Shown piece by piece: positions 8,875-15,096 of a DNA stretch of 64,000 nucleotides. This stretch comes from an uncultured Bacteroidales bacterium (GTDB lineage: Bacteria > Bacteroidota > Bacteroidia > Bacteroidales > Paludibacteraceae), in NCBI GenBank assembly GCA_900319005.1, contig ONMV01000005.1, positions 1 to 64,000 of the forward strand. Direction: 5' to 3'. How positions within the stretch are numbered: position 1 is the stretch's first letter; every line of letters begins with the position of its first letter. Both the position numbers and the translations under genes were made by a program. The notes under the pieces were generated by a model. It saw only the letters and a list, made by a program, of their open reading frames with translations, was not told where the DNA came from and ran no database searches.

Positions 8875-9498
8875 ATGACTAACCAACTCATCTATATATT
8901 TGACCTCGGCGGGGTACTTATCCGCCTTAATGTTGGACGTTGTATGCGGGCGTTCGAGGCATTGATGGGAGAAGAGAACATGCGAGCCGTCTTGGGCATG
9001 GATAGCAACGGAGAAGGCATCAAAGCCGTCAGCGTGGCGAGCAAACAACTCATGGCGGATTTCGAACGCGGACTGATCACTCCCGATGAGTTTGTTGTAC
9101 AGGTTCAGTCTTTCTGTCGCCCCGGCACTACTTGTCAAGAGATAGTGGATGCGTGGATGGCAATGTTGGATGACCTGCCGCAGGAACGTCTTGAGGTAGT
9201 GGATCACCTGCGCGTAGCGGGACATAAGGTCTATCTGCTGAGTAACGGCAATGATCTTCATTTTGAATTCATCAACCGCACTTATGGCCTCGACCGCCAT
9301 TTCGACCGTCTCTTCCTCTCGCAGAAGATGCACATGGCTAAGCCTGAACCGGAGATATTCCATGCGGTGGATGAAGCCGTTCGTGAGCCCGACAGACGCA
9401 TCATCTTCATTGACGACATTGCTGTTAACCGCCTTGCAGCCGAGCAAACTGTAAATTGGGCTACTTTCAGCAGTATAGACGAACTCCAACACTTGTAA
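8875..9498 (+). CDS. HAD-superfamily phosphatase, YihX-like
   Basis: The 207-residue cytoplasmic protein has all four HAD motifs: FDLGGV (nucleophile Asp10), LLSNGN (about 121), the lysine in AKPEPEIF (about 155) and FIDDIAVNR (about 177). Motif I has Gly in place of the usual second Asp, as in the YihX/glucose-1-phosphatase branch, so a sugar-phosphate substrate is plausible but not shown. The cap is small and helical (subclass IA/IB). It has its own promoter at 8791, and a short acidic protein gene follows after 16 bp. Confidence 0.88.
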   Translation: MTNQLIYIFDLGGVLIRLNVGRCMRAFEALMGEENMRAVLGMDSNGEGIKAVSVASKQLMADFERGLITPDEFVVQVQSFCRPGTTCQEIVDAWMAMLDDLPQERLEVVDHLRVAGHKVYLLSNGNDLHFEFINRTYGLDRHFDRLFLSQKMHMAKPEPEIFHAVDEAVREPDRRIIFIDDIAVNRLAAEQTVNWATFSSIDELQHL

Positions 9499-9514
9499 AA
9501 TCTGAAACACCAAT

Positions 9515-9928
9515 ATGTACCACTTTGAATTAGTTAACACACGTACCGGTGTGATGTGCGAAATGACCATCCCGGAAGAGATGACCATCGAGGATTTCTG
9601 CCGTAACCTGCGTTGTGAGATGGGCTTGCCTTACACACTCGGCTCGCGTGAACACATCATTATTGATTGTCAGGAACGTATCTTCATGCAAGATAAAGAG
9701 GTTATTGAGAACCATGTAGAGATGCTATGGGCTGGAGGTGACGATCCGAATGACCCTGATAAGAAAGGTTCATTGTACCATGTGAACTCTTATTTCCCCG
9801 AGGACCAATATACTCTCCGAGACCTTTTCCCGCAAATCGGAGCAGACATCCTGTATGGGCAGGACTACGACCGTATAGGCTGCAAACTGATAGCGATAAC
9901 AGATGACGAAGAGGAATATCATTTTTAA
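9515..9928 (+). CDS. Acidic conserved hypothetical protein
   Basis: This 137-residue soluble protein has many Asp and Glu and no signal peptide. The start MYHFELVNTRTG, the helix TIEDFCRNLRCEMGLPY and the late LRDLFPQIGADILYGQDYD weakly recall the pRiA4b ORF-3-like fold (a strand, a helix after a 'weak start', then a Leu-rich motif followed by a YDF-like strand). I give this as a structural hint only. It lies 16 bp after the HAD gene and is likely co-transcribed. Confidence 0.6.
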   Translation: MYHFELVNTRTGVMCEMTIPEEMTIEDFCRNLRCEMGLPYTLGSREHIIIDCQERIFMQDKEVIENHVEMLWAGGDDPNDPDKKGSLYHVNSYFPEDQYTLRDLFPQIGADILYGQDYDRIGCKLIAITDDEEEYHF

Positions 9929-9997
9929 GCATAATTGATTTTGGCATGGTATTTGTTTATAGGCTAATGAATGTGTAACCATCTAAATGTAAAACGT

Positions 9998-10558
9998 ATG
10001 AAAAAGATTGTTATTTTGGCTCTTAGCGCCATCTTCGTGGCTAACATTAGCGCACAGGAAATGAAAAACGAAAAGTGTGATGGAAAGAAATTTAGCAAAG
10101 AGGAAAGGGTAGAGCTTGACATTAGACGCTTCACTAATGAATTGATGCTTAGTGATCAACAGGCAGAGAAATTCGCCGTCACCTATCGTGAATATTCTGC
10201 TAAAATGGACGAGCTCTTCAAAAAGAACAAAGTGTTTAATCGCCAACAGGGAAAAGTCTTAACCGATGCTGAACTGGACCAAAAGGCAAAGCAGCGCTTT
10301 GAGAGTTTCAAAGACTTGGCGGACTTACAATCCAAATATTATGATAAGTTCCGCAAAGACCTTAGTGCGCGCCAAGTAACTAAAGTACTGCGTTTCGACG
10401 AACCTTTTGGGCATAAACATGCTTGCGGCAAGCATCAATGCAAGTTTGATGCTAAACACCATGACAAGTTTGATTGTAAGCACGCCAATAAAGCATCTAG
10501 TAAAATTCATGGTCGCCCTATAGCATCTGAAGTCCAGACTGCACAGAATGAGGAATAA
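9998..10558 (+). CDS. Secreted Spy/CpxP-like helical protein with His/Cys-rich tail
   Basis: The 186-residue product starts at ATG 9998, where MKKIVILALSAIFVANISAQ forms a signal peptide with cleavage after SAQ or SA. Residues 30-130 are charged and helical (DQQAEKFAVTYREY, LDQKAKQRFESFKDLADLQ), resembling the Spy/CpxP or DUF4890-type periplasmic proteins of Bacteroidota. The tail (about 140-170) is packed with His, Cys, Lys and Asp (HKHACGKHQC, HHDKFDCKH) and looks like a metal-binding segment. A metal-sensing or chaperone role in the periplasm is inference. A clear terminator follows the stop codon. Confidence 0.7.
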   Translation: MKKIVILALSAIFVANISAQEMKNEKCDGKKFSKEERVELDIRRFTNELMLSDQQAEKFAVTYREYSAKMDELFKKNKVFNRQQGKVLTDAELDQKAKQRFESFKDLADLQSKYYDKFRKDLSARQVTKVLRFDEPFGHKHACGKHQCKFDAKHHDKFDCKHANKASSKIHGRPIASEVQTAQNEE

Positions 10559-10570
10559 TTCCTAAAAACA

Positions 10571-10600
10571 AAAATCTGCATCAAAAATGCAGATTTTTTT
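10571..10600 (+). terminator. Intrinsic terminator of the secreted-protein gene
   Basis: AAAATCTGCAT and ATGCAGATTTT enclose caaaa and lead into a T-run. The end of the T-run merges with a TTTG that starts a promoter-like sequence (10598-10629, with TACCTTAA in place of TAnnTTTG). Confidence 0.85.
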
Positions 10601-10629
10601 GTGTATGTTAGAAAAAAGTACTACCTTAA

Positions 10630-10664
10630 AAAATCCCGTCCCTCGAAAGAGTGGGCGGGATTTT
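10630..10664 (-). terminator. Terminator hairpin of the candidate small RNA
   Basis: AAATCCCGTCC-CTC and GAG-t-GGGCGGGATTT pair with a GAAA loop on the plus strand. The T-run lies on the minus-strand exit side, so it terminates leftward transcription. It may also stop readthrough from the other side. Confidence 0.75.
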
Positions 10665-10694
10665 AGTATAGTTAAGAGGTCCTTTTTGAAAGCG

Positions 10695-10723
10695 AAAACA
10701 GCCGTCATCCCGACGTCTGTTTT
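10695..10723. other. Inverted repeat inside the intergenic region
   Basis: AAAACAG-c-CGTC and GACG-t-CTGTTTT flank atccc. On the minus strand it would be an internal hairpin of the candidate small RNA. Confidence 0.65.
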
Positions 10724-10837
10724 TCTAAGGTATTAGTCTGTTTATTTAAGGTACAAAAAAGATTGGTCTAATTTCGTTGGACTTTGAATGACTACCCTTA
10801 TTTTGCAAAGTCGACTTGTCATTTTTCAAATCCGATG

Positions 10838-10869
10838 CAAAGGTACTGCTTTTTTTTTATATGACCAAA
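10838..10869 (-). promoter_or_regulatory. Promoter of the candidate small RNA
   Basis: Minus strand: TTTG, 20 nt (GTCATATA plus an A-tract ending GCAG), TACCTTTG, then CA. A full match to the window's consensus, with no ORF downstream. Confidence 0.8.
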
Positions 10870-10948
10870 TCTTTTTTTATGTTTTATAGCATATTTCTTA
10901 AAAAAAATATGAATTTTTCAAAAAAACGGGCATTTTTAAGCATTTCAT

Positions 10949-11515
10949 TTATAATCTTTCTAGTTCGATCACCTCTAAATTATCAATTTTGCTACCATCA
11001 ATGGTAAAACGTAACAAGGTCTGGCAAGGTTGCCATCCTTGCTTTCCTGCAGCTCCGGGGTTCATCGTGAGGAACTTATAAACCGGATCGTATTGTACTT
11101 TGAGTATATGGCTATGACCGCAAACAAATAAGTCGATGACATTTACCATTTGTTCATTTACCATTTGTTCATTTATTGGGTAATTTTGTATTTTGGCATT
11201 TTTTGCTTCCAAACTTTTACGGAACCAAGGAATGAGCCAAGGGTTATAATGTCCGGGATAGCCGCCAATATGGGTCATAAGCACATTGACATCTTCTACA
11301 CGAAAACGGTAAAACTCAGGCAGCGAGTAACGCACATCGCCGGAGTCCATGTTACCATAGACAGCCCTTGTAGGTTTGAACTCACGAAGACGGCGTAAAA
11401 CATCCTCGGAACCTATATCTCCGGCATGCCAAATCTCGTCTACCTCCTTGAAATGCTCAAAGACGCGCTTGTCCAACAAACCATGTGTATCCGATAAAAT
11501 GCCTATTTTTGTCAT
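10949..11515 (-). CDS. YfcE/MJ0936-type metallophosphoesterase
   Basis: This 188-residue phosphodiesterase has the metal-binding motifs LSDTHG (residues 7-12), HAGDIGS (about 31), GNMD (about 54), THIGG (about 81) and CGHSH (about 131), all intact. An extra segment of about 18 residues precedes CGHSH. Its DNA contains two exact 15-bp copies (11141-11170) encoding NEQMV twice, so it looks like a repeat that entered a surface loop without breaking the frame. It is the last gene of the minus-strand run from pheT and is separated from the gldF-like gene by 29 bp of repeat-like sequence. Confidence 0.88.
   Translation of the reverse strand: MTKIGILSDTHGLLDKRVFEHFKEVDEIWHAGDIGSEDVLRRLREFKPTRAVYGNMDSGDVRYSLPEFYRFRVEDVNVLMTHIGGYPGHYNPWLIPWFRKSLEAKNAKIQNYPINEQMVNEQMVNVIDLFVCGHSHILKVQYDPVYKFLTMNPGAAGKQGWQPCQTLLRFTIDGSKIDNLEVIELERL
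11141..11170. repeat. In-frame 15-bp tandem repeat in the YfcE-like gene
   Basis: atttaccatttgttc occurs twice in a row. The following attta continues a third, partial copy. Confidence 0.95.
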
Positions 11516-11544
11516 AGTATTTATTCATTTTCACATTTGTACAT
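11516..11544. repeat. AT-rich simple repeat between gldF-like and yfcE-like genes
   Basis: The whole gap is built of variations on cATTTAt/cATTTg (tatttattcattttcacatt and so on). Confidence 0.6.
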
Positions 11545-12210
11545 TTATTTCTTCGTGAGATGATCAATCGTGAAGATGGCTCCTATGATGGCAATAATAG
11601 CTATCGAAATAAAGAAGATGACATCGCGAAGATCTATCACTCCGCGTGAGAGGGAAGAGTAGTGGTCTTGGAGAAGCACCCAATAGAGGACAAAGCAAGT
11701 CAGCGTGCCGGAGATGAAACAGACGATCTGGCTTTTGCTGAACGTTGCACTGAAGAGACCTATGGCTAAGAAAGTTCCGCTCAATAGAATGAGTCCGATA
11801 AACGAACCCAAGAATGCACCGCTGTCCAAATTACCCATCGGTTCTGCCATATATGCCACTACGAAATAGTGAACAAAACAGGGTAACAGACCGATGAGGA
11901 CTAAGGTCCATGCAGCAAAATACTTACCGAGCATAATACGTGTAAGCGAGATGGGCTTTGTGCGAATTAAGTCCCAAATACCCGATTGACGTTCTTCGGA
12001 GAGTAAACGCATCGTAAGCGCCGGACAGAGGAGCATGAAGAGCCACGGACTCAATTGGAACAATCCGTCCACTTGGGCGTACCCGGAATCAATGATGTTC
12101 CATTGACCCGGGATCACCCAAAGGAAGAGACTGATCGCCAATTGGTACAACCCAATAACGATATACGCAATCGGCGTAGAGAAATAATATGTGAGTTCCT
12201 TACGGAACAT
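11545..12210 (-). CDS. ABC-type permease of the GldF family
   Basis: The 221-residue membrane protein has six hydrophobic segments. It carries features of the gliding-associated GldF/ABC-2 permeases: the N-terminal FRKELTYYFSTPIAYIVIGLY, the motif RLLSEERQSGIWDLIRTKPIS after the second helix, and GKYFAAW. GldF works with an ATPase (GldA) and the accessory protein GldG; neither is encoded next to it here. It sits within the minus-strand run headed by pheT, flanked on both sides by simple-repeat spacers. Confidence 0.82.
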   Translation of the reverse strand: MFRKELTYYFSTPIAYIVIGLYQLAISLFLWVIPGQWNIIDSGYAQVDGLFQLSPWLFMLLCPALTMRLLSEERQSGIWDLIRTKPISLTRIMLGKYFAAWTLVLIGLLPCFVHYFVVAYMAEPMGNLDSGAFLGSFIGLILLSGTFLAIGLFSATFSKSQIVCFISGTLTCFVLYWVLLQDHYSSLSRGVIDLRDVIFFISIAIIAIIGAIFTIDHLTKK

Positions 12211-12245
12211 TGGTAATTTGTGATTTATGATTTATAATTTATGAT
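12211..12245. repeat. AT-rich simple repeat between nucleoside transporter and gldF-like gene
   Basis: Repeated gATTTATgATTTATaATTTATg units fill the entire 35-bp gap. Confidence 0.75.
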
Positions 12246-13544
12246 TTAGTGTTTCACTTCAAGGTTCTTGTTCACCGGGGTTTTCGGGAAGAAGATCCAG
12301 AAAGCGATAGAAACAACAAGGGCAAAGCCGGCAAAGATGTACCATGCTTGTTTCCAACCATCCCAAACAGCGAGCGGTCCTTGCGAGGTGACTTCCTCTG
12401 CCATGACGAGTTTATTGACAATCGCTTGCGCTGAGAGCGTACCGATAGTAGCTCCAAAACCGTTGGTCATCATCATAAACAGACCTTGTGCAGACGAACG
12501 CTGTGCTTCTTCTGTCTCCTGATCGACATAAAGCGCACCGGAGATATTGAAGAAATCAAAGGCAAAGCCATAAACAATACAACTCAGTACGAACAAGATT
12601 ATTCCGGGGAATCCGGGGTTTCCTGCTCCAAAGAACGCAAAGCGGAAGACCCACGCGAACATCGCCATGAGCATCACATTCTTGATACCGAAGCGTTTGA
12701 GGAAGAACGGAATAGCAAGGATACAGAGTGCCTCGCAGATCTGTGAGATGGAGATGAGGATGTTAGCGTGCTGAACACCAAAGGTGTTTGCGAACTCTTC
12801 GATAGCTCCAAACGAAGTGATAAAGGGGTTTGCGTATGAGTTAGTGACTTGCAGACACATACCGAGCATCATCGAGAAGATGAAGAAGAGCGCCATCTTC
12901 TTTTGCTTGAAGAGTGCAAAGGCTTTGAGGCCCAGTGCTTCCACGAGATCCACAGATCCTTCTGTCTTATTGATCTCACAAGCCGGAAGGGTAAGTGAAT
13001 AGGCAGCTAAGAGGATACTCAGACCACCGGAAACGACAAACTGCCAAGGGGTAGCTTGGAAACCGAGCAGGTCAATACACCACATAGTGGCGATGAAACC
13101 CACTGTTCCGAACACACGAATCGGTGGGAAGTCCTTGACCGTGTCCATTTTAGCTTTGACCAAGGCATTGAAAGCCACGGAGTTCGTCAGCGCGATAGTC
13201 GGCATGAAGAACGCCACGGAAATCGTGTAGAGCGAAAAGAGGGTAGCAAACTGCACATCTGCTGCTGTATACGCATAGAGACCTGCAGCGCACATGAAGA
13301 TACCCGCTAAGGCATGGCAAAGGCTGAGCGTCTTTTGCGCCTGAATCCAACGGTCTGCCACGATACCCATCAAAGCCGGCATGAAAAGGCTGACGATACC
13401 TTGGATGGAGTAGAACCAACCGATGTGCTGACCCATACCTTGTTTGAAGAGGTATGTTCCCATTGAGGTTAAGTACGCGCCCCAAACAGCGAACTCCAGG
13501 AAGTTCATGACGATGAGGCGGATTTGAAGTGATCTGTTTTTCAT
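12246..13544 (-). CDS. MFS nucleoside:H+ symporter (NupG family)
   Basis: This 432-residue protein has about twelve transmembrane helices. Its N-terminus KNRSLQIRLIVMNFLEFAVWGAYLTSMG matches the NupG/XapB nucleoside permease family, as do the DRWIQAQ loop and the FGTVGFIATM segment. It is predicted to import nucleosides with protons across the inner membrane. It lies 55 bp downstream of prfC, and no promoter is visible in the gap. Confidence 0.88.
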   Translation of the reverse strand: MKNRSLQIRLIVMNFLEFAVWGAYLTSMGTYLFKQGMGQHIGWFYSIQGIVSLFMPALMGIVADRWIQAQKTLSLCHALAGIFMCAAGLYAYTAADVQFATLFSLYTISVAFFMPTIALTNSVAFNALVKAKMDTVKDFPPIRVFGTVGFIATMWCIDLLGFQATPWQFVVSGGLSILLAAYSLTLPACEINKTEGSVDLVEALGLKAFALFKQKKMALFFIFSMMLGMCLQVTNSYANPFITSFGAIEEFANTFGVQHANILISISQICEALCILAIPFFLKRFGIKNVMLMAMFAWVFRFAFFGAGNPGFPGIILFVLSCIVYGFAFDFFNISGALYVDQETEEAQRSSAQGLFMMMTNGFGATIGTLSAQAIVNKLVMAEEVTSQGPLAVWDGWKQAWYIFAGFALVVSIAFWIFFPKTPVNKNLEVKH

Positions 13545-13599
13545 ATTGATTAAATTTTACTAGTTTGCTAGTTTACTAGTCTACTGGTCGACTAGTCTT
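13545..13599. repeat. ctag-based simple repeat between prfC and nucleoside transporter
   Basis: A run of (t/a)(g/c)tttACTAGt variants such as actagtttgctagtttacta occupies the gap up to the prfC stop. The same family recurs at 40387-40426. Confidence 0.8.
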
Positions 13600-15096
13600 C
13601 TAAAATTCACTTGTAAAGTGGAATTGTATATGCTTGTAGTCTTGTTGCGCCATGTTCAGCACGTAAGCGGAGTCCGCCATGAAGACATCCCGACCTTCTT
13701 TGTCCGTCGCCATATACTGCGCTTTGCGTTTCTTGAACATATCGAGTTCGGCATCGTCGTCGGACTCAATCCAGCAAGCTTTGTACATCTGGAGCGGTTG
13801 CCATTTGCATTTGGCTTGGTACTCGTGTTCGAGTCGGTATTGGATGACTTCGAACTGGAGTTGTCCCACTGTTCCGATGATCTTACGGCCGTTGAGTTGG
13901 CTCACAAAGAGCTGCGCTACACCTTCGTCCATGAGTTGGTTGATACCCTTGTCGAGCTGTTTCTGCTTCATGGGGTCGGCATTGTCGATGTATTTGAACA
14001 TTTCCGGCGAGAAGGACGGCAGACCCTTGAAATGCAAGTGTTCACCTGCGGTGAGCGTGTCTCCGATTTTGAAGTTTCCGGTGTCCGGCAGACCCACTAC
14101 ATCTCCTGCAAACGCTTCATCGACCGTTTCTTTCTTTTGCGCCATGAAGCAGGTCGGAGCCGCAAAACGCATCTGCTGATCCTTGCGCACGTGATAATAA
14201 TAGGTGTTGCGCAGGAACTTACCGGAGCAGATCTTGAAGAACGCGATACACGAGCGATGATTCGGATCCATGTTTGCGTGGATCTTAAAGCAGAACGCCG
14301 TGAACTTGTCTTCCATTGGTTCAACGGTACGCTCTTCGGCGGTAACAGGAAGAGGGGAGGGTGCATTCTCTACCAGAAAATCAAGGAGTTCTTGCACGCC
14401 GATGGTCTTGTATGCTGAGCCAAAGAATACAGGTGCGAGATCTCCACGCAGGTATGCCTCCTTGTCAAACTCCGGATAGACACCATCAATCATTTCCAAG
14501 TCTTCTTCCAGTTTCGGAGTAAGTTCTGACGGGCGATTGTTGAGTGCGAATACGGATTCGAATTTTAAGCCTTGTCCGTTCGCCCAAGTGACGGGCGTGC
14601 AATGAATACCGAGTTCTTTCTCCGCTTCGTCCATTAAGTCGAACGGATCTTTACCTTCACGGTCCATCTTGTTCATAAAGACCATGACCGGCGTCTTACG
14701 CATTCGGCATACTTCCATCAGTCGGCGAGTCTGCGCTTCGACACCTTTGGCGGAGTCGATGACGACGATGGCTGAGTCCACCGCAGTAAGCGTGCGGAAC
14801 GTGTCTTCCGCAAAGTCCTGGTGACCCGGTGTGTCGAGGATGTTGATATGATGGTCGGCGTAGTCAAAGCCCATGACGGAAGTGGCTACGGAAATACCAC
14901 GTTGTTTCTCAATCTCCATCCAGTCGGAGGTGGCGGTTTTGCGAATCTTGTTGGATTTGACCGCTCCGGCTACGTGAATAGCGCCTCCATAGAGCAGAAG
15001 TTTCTCGGTCAAAGTCGTCTTACCGGCATCGGGGTGCGAGATGATCGCAAAAGTGCGACGTTTTAATATTTCGTTTTGATCAGCGGAGGGTAGCAT
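13600..15096 (-). CDS. prfC: Peptide chain release factor 3
   Basis: This 498-residue translational GTPase recycles RF1/RF2 from terminating ribosomes. G1 (HPDAGKTTL, about residues 21-29), the switch region (EKQRGISVATSV), G3 (DTPGHQD, about 91) and G4 (NKMD, about 145) are present, followed by domains II and III (PVFFGSAYKTIGVQELLDFLV, QLQFEVIQYRLEHEY). It is slightly shorter than the E. coli protein (529) but shows no gap in key motifs. The start overlaps the end of pheT by 17 bp, so the two are co-transcribed. Confidence 0.95.
   Translation of the reverse strand: MLPSADQNEILKRRTFAIISHPDAGKTTLTEKLLLYGGAIHVAGAVKSNKIRKTATSDWMEIEKQRGISVATSVMGFDYADHHINILDTPGHQDFAEDTFRTLTAVDSAIVVIDSAKGVEAQTRRLMEVCRMRKTPVMVFMNKMDREGKDPFDLMDEAEKELGIHCTPVTWANGQGLKFESVFALNNRPSELTPKLEEDLEMIDGVYPEFDKEAYLRGDLAPVFFGSAYKTIGVQELLDFLVENAPSPLPVTAEERTVEPMEDKFTAFCFKIHANMDPNHRSCIAFFKICSGKFLRNTYYYHVRKDQQMRFAAPTCFMAQKKETVDEAFAGDVVGLPDTGNFKIGDTLTAGEHLHFKGLPSFSPEMFKYIDNADPMKQKQLDKGINQLMDEGVAQLFVSQLNGRKIIGTVGQLQFEVIQYRLEHEYQAKCKWQPLQMYKACWIESDDDAELDMFKKRKAQYMATDKEGRDVFMADSAYVLNMAQQDYKHIQFHFTSEF

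Larger units (their letters stand above)
10628..10833 (-). ncRNA. Candidate small RNA of about 205 nt
   Basis: A perfect minus-strand promoter (10838-10869) points into a region with no ORF. About 205 nt later there is a minus-strand intrinsic terminator: a GC-rich hairpin (10630-10664, closing tetraloop TTTC) followed by T6. Between them lie a second hairpin (10695-10723) and the complementary pair GACTTTG/CAAAGTC, which could form a 5' stem. Neighbouring genes converge on the region, so it cannot be a leader. I do not recognise the family; a 6S-like RNA is one option on size. Confidence 0.5.
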
